Below are positions 1 through 8,142 of a DNA stretch of 64,000 nucleotides, in pieces. How positions within the stretch are numbered: position 1 is the stretch's first letter; each line of letters opens with the position of its first letter. The notes beneath the pieces were generated by a model that was not told the origin of the DNA, did not search any database, and saw only the letters and a program-made list of their open reading frames with translations. The translations under genes and the position numbers were made by a program. The DNA is from Micromonospora tarapacensis (GTDB lineage: Bacteria > Actinomycetota > Actinomycetes > Mycobacteriales > Micromonosporaceae): contig NZ_JAHCDI010000003.1 in the NCBI RefSeq assembly GCF_019697375.1, positions 868,001 through 932,000 of the forward strand. Reading direction: 5' to 3'.

Positions 1-1
1 G

Positions 2-286
<285 letters not shown>

Positions 287-311
287 TCTCTCGACAGACC
301 CGAACGAAAAG

Positions 312-342
312 AGGGCCGTCCCGGTAACGCCGGGGCGGCCTT
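312..342 (+). terminator. Hairpin terminator after atpD
   Basis: Arms at 314-324 and 330-340 pair over 11 bp with one G-T wobble and a 5-nt loop, extended by weaker pairs at 312-313 with 341-342. A short T-rich run (TTCTGTT) follows. It sits 28 bp after the atpD stop. Confidence 0.75.
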
Positions 343-515
343 CTGTTCATGTTCACGACGTACCATCGCCGCTGCCCGGTCTCCCGTGCTCGGCGATCCC
401 GCCGCCCGCGAGATACCGTCTAGCCACGCTCATGCGCCGATGAGCGGCGATCGTTAAACCATTCGGCCACGCGCGCCCGTATCTCCCCCGGGGGGCGCGA
501 CGAACGGAGATGCTT

Positions 516-1655
516 GTGGGTAAGGCCGGCAGACGCGGTAGGCGTGCTGGACGCTCGTCCGTGTGGCGCGGCGTGCCGCGCTGGGCACAACTCTGCACCG
601 TCTTCGGCGTCATCCTGATGGTGCTCAGCGGGACGAGCCTGGTCGGCGCGGAGGCGCTGATGGCCCGCTACGAGGGTGCGGTCGGCAAGGCGGACCTCTT
701 CGGCGACGAGGCGGCCGGCGCCACCCCCAAGAGCGACATCAAGGGCCCGCTCAACATCCTGCTGGTCGGCATCGACCCCCGCGACGACGACACGCCGCCG
801 CTGGCCGACGCGATCATGGTCCTGCACGTGCCCGAGGAACTGGACCGGGCATACCTCTTCTCCCTGCCGCGTGACCTCTACGTCGACATTCCGGCGTTCC
901 GCAAGGCGGATTTCCCTGGGCAGACCACCAAGCTCAATGCCGCGATGTCCTTCGGCAGCCGGGTGCCCGGCGAGAAGCCGGACGCGGCGCGTGGCTTCGA
1001 ACTGCTCGCCATCACCGTGCAGAACGTCACCGGGATCGAGCGCTTCGACGCCGGTGCGATCATCAACTTCGCGGGCTTCCGGAAGATCGTCGACGCCATG
1101 GGCGGTGTCACGATGAACATCGAGCGGGAGGTCCGCTCCGAGCATCGTGAGCCGGACGGCAAGCACCGCCAGCTGGACCCCAACGGCGGGGGATACGTCG
1201 GCCCGCAGGCGGTCTACCCGAAGGGCAAGCAGCACCTGACCGGCTGGCAGGCGCTGGACTACGTCCGCCAGCGGTATCCGGAGAACGGCGTGCCGGACGG
1301 CGACTACGGCCGGCAGCGGCACCAGCAGCAGTTCGTCAAGGCGATGGCCGGACAGGCACTCAGCGCCGACGTGGTGACCAATCCGATCAAACTGGACAAG
1401 GTGCTCCGCGCGGCCGGCGAGTCGTTGATCTTCAGCGGTCGGGGGCACGGCGTCGTCGACTTCGGCCTCGCGCTCAAGGACATCCGCCCGGGCAACATCC
1501 AAATGATCAAGTTGCCGGGTGGTGGCATCGAGGAGAACGGCAAGTACCTCGGCGAGCGCTTCGCACCCGAGGTCGACGACTTCTTCGTCGCGTTGGAGCG
1601 GGAACTGCTGGATCCGTTCCTCCTCGAACACCCCAAGCTGGTGAGCAAGGGTTGA
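516..1655 (+). CDS. LytR-CpsA-Psr (LCP) family cell-wall polymer ligase
   Basis: LCP proteins transfer polyprenyl-linked wall polymers (teichoic acids, arabinogalactan or similar glycans) onto peptidoglycan outside the membrane. The protein has a short basic N-terminus, one membrane segment around residues 25-50, and an LCP domain with ILLVGIDPRDDD, the DAIMVLH strand, SLPRDLYVDIP and later the ALDYVRQR segment. An ATG at 510 follows GGAG with no spacing, whereas GTG at 516 is in frame and has GGAG six bases upstream, so I choose GTG. This gives 379 residues. The location is odd: it separates atpD from atpC, which are normally adjacent. No sorting or extra C-terminal domain is visible. Confidence 0.9.
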   Translation: MGKAGRRGRRAGRSSVWRGVPRWAQLCTVFGVILMVLSGTSLVGAEALMARYEGAVGKADLFGDEAAGATPKSDIKGPLNILLVGIDPRDDDTPPLADAIMVLHVPEELDRAYLFSLPRDLYVDIPAFRKADFPGQTTKLNAAMSFGSRVPGEKPDAARGFELLAITVQNVTGIERFDAGAIINFAGFRKIVDAMGGVTMNIEREVRSEHREPDGKHRQLDPNGGGYVGPQAVYPKGKQHLTGWQALDYVRQRYPENGVPDGDYGRQRHQQQFVKAMAGQALSADVVTNPIKLDKVLRAAGESLIFSGRGHGVVDFGLALKDIRPGNIQMIKLPGGGIEENGKYLGERFAPEVDDFFVALERELLDPFLLEHPKLVSKG

Positions 1656-1744
1656 CCGTGGCGCGGGTCTTGGCACCCGCCTGAAGAACACGTCCGGGGC
1701 GGGACTAGACTTTTCCCAATCCGCCGCCTCAGCAAGGAGACAGC

Positions 1745-2029
1745 GTGGCAGAGCAGCTCAACGTCCAGCTCGTGGCCGTCGAGGAGAAGGTCTGGTCCGG
1801 CCAGGCCGAGATGGTGATGGCCCGGACGACCGAGGGTGAGCTGGGTGTGCTGCCGGGGCACGCGCCCCTGCTCGGCCAGCTTGCCGAGCCCGGCCAGGTG
1901 CGCATCAAGCTCCCCGGGGGCGAGCAGGTCGCCTACGAGGTGGCCGGCGGGTTCCTGTCGGTCAGCGAGCAGGGTGTCACCGTGCTGGCCGAGAGCGCCA
2001 CCCCGACCTCCGCCGCCCAGGGCAGCTGA
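1745..2029 (+). CDS. atpC: ATP synthase F1 subunit epsilon, short form
   Basis: Epsilon belongs to the central stalk of F1 and couples rotation to catalysis. The N-terminal beta-sandwich is recognisable (residues about 3-84, with [16 protein letters not shown] near the middle). The start is GTG at 1745 behind AAGGAG. At 94 residues the protein ends just after the sandwich, in a short TPTSAAQGS tail, so the usual C-terminal two-helix domain (total about 120-140 residues in most bacteria) is missing. That domain mediates ATP inhibition of hydrolysis in other species. It is separated from atpD by the LCP gene and is followed 12 bp later by a DUF2550 gene, as in other actinobacteria. Confidence 0.95.
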   Translation: MAEQLNVQLVAVEEKVWSGQAEMVMARTTEGELGVLPGHAPLLGQLAEPGQVRIKLPGGEQVAYEVAGGFLSVSEQGVTVLAESATPTSAAQGS

Positions 2030-2041
2030 GTCGACCCGCCG

Positions 2042-2497
2042 ATGGAGATCGTCGAAGGGGTCGCGATCGGCTGCGCCGTGATCCTCGGCGCGATCCTGTT
2101 CCTCTTCGTCCGGCGGGCTCTGGTCACCCGTAGCGGTGGCATCATCCGGCTCAGCGTCCGGACCTCCACCATGCTCGACGGCCGCGGCTGGTCACCCGGC
2201 TTCGGCCGGTTCGCCGGTGACGAACTCCGCTGGTACCGGATGTTCAGTTTCGCCGTACGCCCCAAACGGGTGCTCTCCCGGGACGGGCTGACCGTGGAGC
2301 GACGGCGGTTGCCGGAAGCGCAGGAACGAATGTCCATGCCGGCCGACTGGATCATCCTCCGCTGTACCAGTCGACACGCCCCGGTCGAGATCGCGATGGC
2401 ACGATCTACCGTCACCGGGTTTCTCTCCTGGCTCGAGGCCGCCCCTCCGGGGGCGGTCTCGCCGCGTATGGCCGCCCAGGACTGGCCCGCCGCCTGA
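2042..2497 (+). CDS. DUF2550 family membrane protein
   Basis: This is a 151-residue protein with one N-terminal membrane segment (about residues 5-24, EGVAIGCAVILGAILFLFV) followed by a basic soluble domain of unknown function. DUF2550 genes occur directly after atpC in actinobacteria such as mycobacteria (the Rv1312 position), and the same order is seen here with a 12-bp gap, which supports co-transcription with atpC. No Shine-Dalgarno sequence is obvious before the ATG, so translation may be coupled to atpC. The function is unknown; the identification rests on length, topology and position. Confidence 0.85.
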   Translation: MEIVEGVAIGCAVILGAILFLFVRRALVTRSGGIIRLSVRTSTMLDGRGWSPGFGRFAGDELRWYRMFSFAVRPKRVLSRDGLTVERRRLPEAQERMSMPADWIILRCTSRHAPVEIAMARSTVTGFLSWLEAAPPGAVSPRMAAQDWPAA

Positions 2498-3229
2498 CTC
2501 GCGGCCGGTTCGCGGCCCGTGGTGGCGTCTTTCCTGACTCGCACCCGGTCCGCCGGGCCGGCCCTCGGTGTGGGCTGGGGCCGCTGGTGTGGGCTGGGTC
2601 CGCCGTTTCCGGCTGGCTCCGCATGTCCGCAGCTCGCTGCCGGCTTTGGCCGGCCTTGCTGGCTCAGTCCGCGGCGTCCGGATTGGCCAGCTGTGTCCGG
2701 GTCAGCTGGCGGCCGGCTCAGCTCGGGCATCGCCTGCCGTTCCGGATGCGGTGGAAGGGCTTGATTCGAGTGCCCATTGCGAGTGGTTCCACCCGCCCAG
2801 TGAGCAGATCTTGGACATTTCCTGTCAGTCGCTGACGGGAAATGTCCAAGATCCACGTTCTGGGTTCGGGCGGTGGGCGTGGGTGTGGTGCCGATCGTCC
2901 GGGTTCGTCGGGGCGGGCGGCGTCCCGGGATCGGAATGGTCGGGGGGTGGGTGGTGTTGTGGTGGGGTGGCTGGCCGTGGTGGCCGTCCCTGCCTGCGTC
3001 TTCGCCTTCGGGTGGGGGGCCGGGTGGGGGAATGGTGTGGGCGGGTCGGTGGTTGTATCAGGTTCCGGCGTTGCGGTAGCAGCCGTTGGCCCCGCCCCGC
3101 CGGTCAGCGAGTTCCCCTTCTTGTGAATCTTCTTTTCCCCCTTTTGTTTGGGCGCCTGTCGGTGCTTGCGTGCGCGTGCCTTCTCCCCCTTGGGGTGCGT
3201 GTGCGTCGACCCCCGAATGGAGCTTGGTG
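2498..3229 (+). other. Gene-free region of 730 bp, strongly G+T biased on the plus strand
   Basis: No credible gene is seen here. Several overlapping frames are open, but only because the stretch from about 2520 to 3060 is rich in GGT and GGG words and poor in stops. It holds the 47-bp palindrome at 2807-2853. A pyrimidine-rich patch (about 3115-3150) precedes the secreted-protein gene. Confidence 0.7.
2807..2853. repeat. Near-perfect 22-bp inverted repeat with 3-nt loop
   Basis: The arms at 2807-2828 and 2832-2853 match at 21 of 22 positions; the one difference is a C/T giving a G-T wobble. The loop is TCG. The arm reads GATCTTGGACATTTCCTGTC and continues AG. It lies mid-way in a gene-free region, more than 300 bp from any gene, and has no T-run, so it is not a simple terminator. 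The form resembles dispersed palindromic (REP-like) units, which is an inference. Confidence 0.85.
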
Positions 3230-3817
3230 ATGAACACGATCATTCGTAGGAGTGTGCTGGGTGTGGCGGGTGTGGCGTTCGCCGGTGGCGTGTTCGCCGG
3301 TCCGGTGGCCGGCCACGCCGATGTCACGGCGGTCCGGGCCGCGCCGGTCGCGGTGGTGCAGGCGGACAAGCCCGACGTGGGCAAGCTGTTGCCGCACGGC
3401 GTTCCGGGCGGCCAGTCGCGGATCGAGTTGAACGACGAGCAGACGGCGAACGCGAAGGCGATCGTCGCGGCGACGAAGAAGGCCGGGATGGACGAGCGGG
3501 CGGCCGTGGTGGCCATCGGTACCGCGTTGCAGGAGTCGAAGTTGGAGAACCTGGGTCATCTGGGTGACCGTAACGACCACGACTCGCAGGGCCTGTTCCA
3601 GCAGCGTCCGTCGAGCGGGTGGGGCACGGTGGAGCAGATCACCGACCCCGAGTACGCGACCCTGGCGTTCCTGAAGGGCCTGAAGCAGGTCGACGGCTGG
3701 CAGGACATGCCGCTGACCGAGGCCGCGCAGACGGTGCAGGTGTCGGCCTACCCGGACCACTACGCCCAGTGGGAACAGCAGGCCGCCGACCTGGTCGCCG
3801 CACACTGGACCAGCTGA
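3230..3817 (+). CDS. Secreted lysozyme-like-fold protein of unknown activity
   Basis: The protein has 195 residues. It starts at ATG 3230 with GGAG seven bases upstream; an in-frame GTG directly before is less well spaced. A signal peptide covers residues 1 to about 29 (MNTIIRRS, then a hydrophobic run, then AGPVAGHADV). The mature part contains AAVVAIGTALQESKLENLGH, the segment DSQGLFQQRPSSGWGT and the ending AYPDHYAQWEQQAADLV. These segments look like the catalytic-cleft region of goose-lysozyme or lytic-transglycosylase-like domains, with the Glu of LQESKL at the acid position, but the domain is short and activity is not assured. Such proteins are common as secreted hypotheticals in Micromonosporaceae and Streptomyces. 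Confidence 0.8.
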   Translation: MNTIIRRSVLGVAGVAFAGGVFAGPVAGHADVTAVRAAPVAVVQADKPDVGKLLPHGVPGGQSRIELNDEQTANAKAIVAATKKAGMDERAAVVAIGTALQESKLENLGHLGDRNDHDSQGLFQQRPSSGWGTVEQITDPEYATLAFLKGLKQVDGWQDMPLTEAAQTVQVSAYPDHYAQWEQQAADLVAAHWTS

Positions 3818-3853
3818 CCACCGACGACATTCCTCCACCGGGGGAGCAGGAAA

Positions 3854-3892
3854 CCGCTGGCCGGCACCCGTACCCGGGGTGCCGGCCAGCGG
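3854..3892. terminator. Bidirectional terminator between convergent genes
   Basis: Perfect 16-bp arms at 3854-3869 and 3877-3892 with a 7-nt loop, followed by CTTCTTCTC on the plus strand and preceded by GGAAA. It lies between the ends of the secreted-protein gene (+) and the VOC gene (-). Confidence 0.85.
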
Positions 3893-3917
3893 CAGCTTCT
3901 TCTCCCGAGCCGGACGT

Positions 3918-4313
3918 TCAGGAGGAGGCGACCAACTCGACCTCGTACCCCTGCCCGTCGGCCAGGTATCCGGCGTATGTGTCGGACCCACCGGCGTACG
4001 GGTGACGGTCGGCGAAGAGCAACTCCCACCCGTACCCGGGAGCCTGCGCGACCAGCCGGTCCACGGCGGCGGGCGAGCCGGCGTGGAAGGCCAGGTGGTT
4101 GAGCCCCGGAGCGCGCCGGTCGTGCTGCCGGCCGGAGAGTGCCGGTGACTCCTCCAGCACCAGGTAGGTCGGGCCGAGCCGCCAGGACCGACCGGCCGGC
4201 CACTGCTGGAACGACGTCCAGCCCAACTCGCCGAGCAGCCAGCCCCAGCTACGCATCGCGGCGCTCAGGTCGGGTATCCAGACCTCCACGTGGTGCAGTG
4301 CACCGAGCGTCAC
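3918..4313 (-). CDS. VOC (glyoxalase/bleomycin-resistance) family protein
   Basis: This 131-residue single-domain vicinal oxygen chelate protein shows ALHHVEVWIPDLSAAMRSW near its start, the central GLNHLAFHA segment, and a C-terminal YEVELVA ending. The His of LHHVEVW, the His of NHLAFHA and the Glu of YEVELVA sit where VOC metal ligands usually are. The start is GTG at 4313, overlapping the cobO stop in a GTGA arrangement, so it is translationally coupled to cobO. The substrate cannot be told from sequence. A longer start (ATG at 4334) inside cobO is possible but less likely. Confidence 0.82.
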   Translation of the reverse strand: MTLGALHHVEVWIPDLSAAMRSWGWLLGELGWTSFQQWPAGRSWRLGPTYLVLEESPALSGRQHDRRAPGLNHLAFHAGSPAAVDRLVAQAPGYGWELLFADRHPYAGGSDTYAGYLADGQGYEVELVASS

Positions 4314-4882
4314 CGGCCTCCGCCCGGCACCCATAGCACGTCTCCGGCCGGATTTGCCGTCCTTGCCAGGATAAAGAGCAGATCCGACAGCCGGTTGAGA
4401 TACTTTGCCGGGAGGTGGCTGGTCCGGTCGGGGTCGTGTGCGACGAGAGCCCACGCCGACCGCTCGGCGCGCCGGGCGATCGTCCGCGCCGCGTGTAGCA
4501 GCGCCGCGCCCGCGGTGCCGCCGGGGAGGATGAAGGAGTCGAGCTTGCTCAGGCGCGCGTTGTACTCGTCGCACCAGCCCTCGATGCGCTCGACGTACCC
4601 CTCCGTGACCCGCAGCGGCGGGTACTTCGGCTCCGGCTCGACCGGGGTGGACAGGTCGGCGCCCACGTCGAACAGGTCGTTCTGGATCGGCCCCAGCACC
4701 GCCCGCAGTTCGTCGTCGAGCTGGCCGATGGCGAGCGCCACGCCGATGGCGGCGTTGCACTCGTCGACGTCGGCGTACGCGGCGATCCGTGGATCGTTCT
4801 TCGGCACCTGCTCGTTGTTGCTCAGCCTGGTCATGCCGGCGTCGCCGGCCTTGGTGTAGATGCGCGTGAGGTGGACGGCCAT
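4310..4882 (-). CDS. cobO: ATP:cob(I)alamin adenosyltransferase, PduO type
   Basis: The enzyme adenosylates cob(I)alamin to make coenzyme B12, which the MeaA and IcmA mutases in this window need. The protein has 190 residues with the PduO signatures [13 protein letters not shown] near the N-terminus (phosphate-binding), DECNAAIG, and the C-terminal RAERSAW and LNRLSDLLF segments. PduO type is clear; the symbol follows the usage for the actinobacterial gene at this position beside murA. The start ATG at 4882 is fixed by homology ([10 protein letters not shown] is the usual beginning). It overlaps the murA start on the other strand by two bases. It is followed by the coupled VOC gene. Confidence 0.93.
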   Translation of the reverse strand: MAVHLTRIYTKAGDAGMTRLSNNEQVPKNDPRIAAYADVDECNAAIGVALAIGQLDDELRAVLGPIQNDLFDVGADLSTPVEPEPKYPPLRVTEGYVERIEGWCDEYNARLSKLDSFILPGGTAGAALLHAARTIARRAERSAWALVAHDPDRTSHLPAKYLNRLSDLLFILARTANPAGDVLWVPGGGR

Positions 4883-6323
4883 GACGCACAGCCTACGGAT
4901 ACCGGACCTGACGATCCCGGCACGTCCGGACGCCGGCACGGGGTGGTCCCACGGGGTCGGCCCTGGCGACGCGGGTGACGCCGCGGTCGCCGACATCGAC
5001 GTCATCCGGGTACGCGGCGGTGCCCGGCTGGCCGGCACCGTGCACGTGGTCGGCGCGAAGAACTCGGCACTGAAGCTGATGGCCGGCGCGCTGCTCGCCC
5101 CGGGTCGCACGGTGATCACCAACGTTCCCCGGATCACCGACATCGCAATCATGGGTGAGGTGCTGCGTCGCCTCGGCTGCGGTGTCCGGTTCGACGCCGA
5201 CGACCCGGTGGATCCGATGGTGGCGGTCGGCGGGGTGGCCCGATCCCGTTCGGTCACCATCGACGTGCCGGAGCAGCCGGGCGTGGAGGCCGACTACGAC
5301 CTGGTCCGCCGGCTGCGTGCGTCGATCTGTGTGCTCGGTCCGCTGCTGGCCAGACGCGGATACGTGCGGGTCGCCCATCCGGGCGGCGACGCGATCGGCT
5401 CCCGGGGCCTGGACATGCACGTCTCCGGGCTGACGAGGATGGGCGCCGACATCTGCGGCGAGCACGGCTTCGTGATCGCCTCCGCCCCCGACGGTCTGCG
5501 CGGCGCGGAGATCATGCTGGACTTTCCCAGCGTCGGCGCGACCGAAAACCTGATCATGGCGGCGGTGCTGGCCGACGGCACCACCGTGATCGACAACGCG
5601 GCCCGCGAGCCCGAGATCGTCGACATCTGCACGATGCTCCAGCGGATGGGCGCGTTGATCGATGGCGAGGGCACGTCCACCATCACCATCGTCGGCGTGT
5701 CCCGGCTGCGGCCGGTCCGGCACGCCACGGTGGGGGACCGGATCGTCGCCGGGACCTGGGCCTTCGGCGCGGCGATGACCCGCGGCGACGTGACCGTGAC
5801 CGGCCTCGACCCGGCGTTCCTGGAGGTCGCCCTGGACAAGGTGGTCGCGGCCGGTGGGCTGGTGGAGACCTGGGCGGACGCCTTCCGGGTCCGGATGGAC
5901 GACCGGCCCCGGGCGGTGGACGTGGTGACGCTGCCCTATCCGGGGTTCGCCACCGACCTGCTGCCGATGGCGATCGGGCTCGCGGCGCTCAGCGAGGGCG
6001 CCTCCCTGATCACCGAGAACATCTTCGACGGCCGGTTCATGTTCGCCAACGAGATGGTGCGGCTGGGCGCGGACATCAAGACCGACGGCCACCACGCGGT
6101 GGTACGCGGCCGGGAGCGGCTGTCCGGCGCGCCGGTGCGCGCCACCGACATCCGGGCCGGCGCCGGGCTGATCATCGCCGGGCTCTGCGCCGATGGGCTG
6201 ACGGAGGTGTCCCACGTGCACCACGTCGACCGCGGCTACCCGGACTTCGTCGCGGACCTGCGGGCGCTGGGCATCGAGGTCGAGCGGGCCACCGCGCCGG
6301 AGGAACCCGAACTGACCATCTGA
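4881..6323 (+). CDS. murA: UDP-N-acetylglucosamine 1-carboxyvinyltransferase (MurA), Asp-type active site
   Basis: MurA catalyses the first committed step of peptidoglycan synthesis, adding enolpyruvate from PEP to UDP-GlcNAc in the cytoplasm. The protein has 480 residues: an extra N-terminal stretch of about 45, then the EPSP-synthase-like fold with [49 protein letters not shown] and [13 protein letters not shown]. In the active-site loop [15 protein letters not shown] an Asp replaces the catalytic Cys of the E. coli enzyme, as in mycobacterial MurA; that change is known to give fosfomycin insensitivity. The start ATG 4881 has GAGG nine bases upstream. It is head-to-head with cobO, the start codons overlapping. 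Confidence 0.95.
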   Translation: MTHSLRIPDLTIPARPDAGTGWSHGVGPGDAGDAAVADIDVIRVRGGARLAGTVHVVGAKNSALKLMAGALLAPGRTVITNVPRITDIAIMGEVLRRLGCGVRFDADDPVDPMVAVGGVARSRSVTIDVPEQPGVEADYDLVRRLRASICVLGPLLARRGYVRVAHPGGDAIGSRGLDMHVSGLTRMGADICGEHGFVIASAPDGLRGAEIMLDFPSVGATENLIMAAVLADGTTVIDNAAREPEIVDICTMLQRMGALIDGEGTSTITIVGVSRLRPVRHATVGDRIVAGTWAFGAAMTRGDVTVTGLDPAFLEVALDKVVAAGGLVETWADAFRVRMDDRPRAVDVVTLPYPGFATDLLPMAIGLAALSEGASLITENIFDGRFMFANEMVRLGADIKTDGHHAVVRGRERLSGAPVRATDIRAGAGLIIAGLCADGLTEVSHVHHVDRGYPDFVADLRALGIEVERATAPEEPELTI

Positions 6324-6333
6324 GTCGAGGTCT

Positions 6334-6366
6334 CCTTAGCTGTCGTTCAGGCTCGCCGACTAGGGT
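6334..6366 (+). promoter_or_regulatory. Acyl-CoA operator site 1 with -10 box (hbd promoter)
   Basis: The 18-bp element at 6334-6351 reads CCTTAGCTGTCGTTCAGG, one of five related palindromes before acyl-CoA genes in this window. Nine bases later lies TAGGGT (6361-6366), a TANNNT -10 box. The element covers the -35 region. The same 9-bp spacing occurs at the icmA site. Confidence 0.65.
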
Positions 6367-6403
6367 GCAGGCAGACACTGAAATCGCAGCGAGGGAGAGG
6401 CAG

Positions 6404-7252
6404 ATGGCGGGTCGACTCGCGGTCGTCGGCGCCGGGTTGATGGGCTCGGGCATCGCTCAGGTGGCGGCGCAGGCAGGCTGGCAGGTGACGCTGCGGGACC
6501 TGGACGACACGGCGACGCGGCGCGGCGTGGACGGGATCCGGAAGTCGCTGGAGCGGTTCGCCGAGAAGGGGACGATCTCCACGGACGACGTCGAGGCGGC
6601 GCTCGGGCGGATCACGCTCACGACCGACCTGGAGGCGGTGGCCGACGCGGATCTCGTGGTCGAGGCGGTCTTCGAGCGGCTGGAGATCAAACACGAGGTG
6701 TTCCGCTCGCTGGACAAGATCTGCAAGGCGGACGCCGTCCTGGCCACCAACACCTCCGCCATCCCGGTGACCCAGATCGCGGCGGTCACCGAGCGCCCCG
6801 AGGCCGTCGTCGGCACCCACTTCTTCTCGCCGGTACCGATGATGAAGCTCTGCGAGCTGGTCCGCGGCCACCGGACCAGCGACGCCACCCTGGACACGGC
6901 GAAGTCGTTCGCCGAGGGGATCGGCAAGACCGTCGTGGTGGTCAACCGCGACATCGCCGGCTTCGTCACGACCCGGCTGATCTGCGCCCTGGCCATGGAG
7001 GCGGTCAGGCTCGTCGAGGCGGGCGTCGTCTCCGCCGAGGACCTGGACACCGCCTGCCGGCTCGGCTTCGGGCACGCCATGGGCCCGCTGGCCACCGTGG
7101 ACCTGACCGGGGTCGACGTGCTGCTCAACGCGACCCGCAACATCTACACCGACACGGCCGACGAGAAGTTCTTCCCGCCCGAACTGCTCCAGCGCATGGC
7201 CACCGCCGGCGAACTGGGCCGCAAGACCGGCCAGGGCTTCTACCCGTACTGA
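6404..7252 (+). CDS. 3-hydroxybutyryl-CoA dehydrogenase
   Basis: The enzyme interconverts acetoacetyl-CoA and 3-hydroxybutyryl-CoA with NAD(P) in short-chain fatty acid metabolism. The protein has 282 residues, the usual length. It has an N-terminal Rossmann motif VVGAGLMGSGIAQ (residues about 6-18), then ATNTSAIPVTQIA, the catalytic His in GTHFFSPVPMMKL, the NRDIAGFVTTRL segment with the conserved Asp/Asn region, and the C-terminal ELGRKTGQGFYPY ending. The start ATG 6404 follows GGGAGAGG with good spacing. It is monocistronic, ending at a strong bidirectional terminator. The operator-like palindrome at 6334 suggests shared control with meaA, icmA and the other acyl-CoA genes. Confidence 0.93.
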   Translation: MAGRLAVVGAGLMGSGIAQVAAQAGWQVTLRDLDDTATRRGVDGIRKSLERFAEKGTISTDDVEAALGRITLTTDLEAVADADLVVEAVFERLEIKHEVFRSLDKICKADAVLATNTSAIPVTQIAAVTERPEAVVGTHFFSPVPMMKLCELVRGHRTSDATLDTAKSFAEGIGKTVVVVNRDIAGFVTTRLICALAMEAVRLVEAGVVSAEDLDTACRLGFGHAMGPLATVDLTGVDVLLNATRNIYTDTADEKFFPPELLQRMATAGELGRKTGQGFYPY

Positions 7253-7259
7253 CGCGAGG

Positions 7260-7288
7260 GGGGAGGCCGCCAGCGGGGCGGCCTCCCC
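7260..7288. terminator. Bidirectional terminator after hbd
   Basis: Perfect 12-bp arms GGGGAGGCCGCC (7260-7271) and its complement (7277-7288) with a 5-nt loop, between the convergent hbd and ABC permease genes. No T-run follows, as is common in high-GC actinobacteria. Confidence 0.8.
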
Positions 7289-7293
7289 GCGGC

Positions 7294-8142
7294 TCAGCCG
7301 TCGCGGCTGGTGGTCCAGCGGAAGGTGGTGAGGCAGAGCACCAGGCCGATCACGCACCAGGCACCGAGCACCAGGGCGACGCGGGTCAGCTCGAACGAGC
7401 CGCCGGGCTCGTCGGCGGCGAAGCTCTCCGGCAGGAAGACCGCGCGCAGCCCCTGGCACATCCACTTGAGCGGGAAGAGTGCCGCCACCTGTTGCATCCA
7501 GTCGGGCAGCCGGGTGAAGACGAAGAAGACCCCGGAGGTGAACTGGAGCACCAGCGCGATCGGGGTGACCACCGCCGAGCCGCTGCGGGCGGTGCGGGCC
7601 AGCGACGAGATCGCGATGCCGCAGAGGGTGCAGGCGGTGATCCCCAGGGTGGAGACCCAGGCGAAGGTCAGCCACGCCGTCGCGGTCCCCGGCAGGTCGA
7701 GACCGAACAGGGCGACCGAGACCGCGAGCAGCAGGGCGGTCATCACGACGCCGATCACCAGCACCATGATCACCTTGCCGGCGAACCAGACCCACTTCGG
7801 CATCGGCGTGCCCCGGTAACGCTTGAGCACACCCCGGTCCCGCTCGATCGGGATCCAGATGCCGAGGTTCTGGAAGCTGACGGTCAGCAGGCCGGTGGCG
7901 ATCATTCCGGTGATGAAGTACTGCGTGTAGTCCACCCCCGGCGCGATCTCCTCGTCGAAGATCGAGGCGAAGATCAGCACCATGATGAGCGGGAAGCCCA
8001 GCGTGAACACGACGGACTCCCGGCTGCGCAGGAACTGCCGGATCTCCAGCCGCCCCTGACGCAGGGCGAGACCGGTCGGCCCGAGCCGACGGGCTGCCGC
8101 GGTGGCGGGCGCCGGCGCCGCCGGCTTCGTCGTGGTGGTCAT
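7294..8142 (-). CDS. ABC-2 type transporter permease
   Basis: This 282-residue integral membrane protein has about six hydrophobic segments. The first follows the coupling region RQGRLEIRQFLRSRESVVFT, and later ones include FAGKVIMVLVIGVVMTALLL and the last segment before TTFRWTTSRDG. The segment PIERDRGVLKRYRGTPMP is typical of ABC-2 (DrrB-like) exporter permeases. The N-terminus is Ala/Pro rich. Its ATG overlaps the stop of the upstream ATPase gene (ATGA), so the two are translationally coupled and form one transporter. The cargo is unknown; ABC-2 systems of this kind export drugs, lipids or polymers. Confidence 0.9.
   Translation of the reverse strand: MTTTTKPAAPAPATAAARRLGPTGLALRQGRLEIRQFLRSRESVVFTLGFPLIMVLIFASIFDEEIAPGVDYTQYFITGMIATGLLTVSFQNLGIWIPIERDRGVLKRYRGTPMPKWVWFAGKVIMVLVIGVVMTALLLAVSVALFGLDLPGTATAWLTFAWVSTLGITACTLCGIAISSLARTARSGSAVVTPIALVLQFTSGVFFVFTRLPDWMQQVAALFPLKWMCQGLRAVFLPESFAADEPGGSFELTRVALVLGAWCVIGLVLCLTTFRWTTSRDG

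Noticed and set aside
429..444. A 5-bp inverted repeat near the LCP promoter (CTCAT, ATGAG)
   Set aside because: Arms are too short to be distinguishable from chance.
437..460. A sequence like the acyl-CoA element upstream of the LCP gene (GATCGTTAAAC)
   Set aside because: The half-sites are spaced three bases differently from the five aligned copies, and the gene is not acyl-CoA related.
4310..5260. A longer minus-strand frame that would extend cobO upstream by 126 codons
   Set aside because: The cobO family starts at [10 protein letters not shown]; the upstream part is antisense to murA and has no family match.
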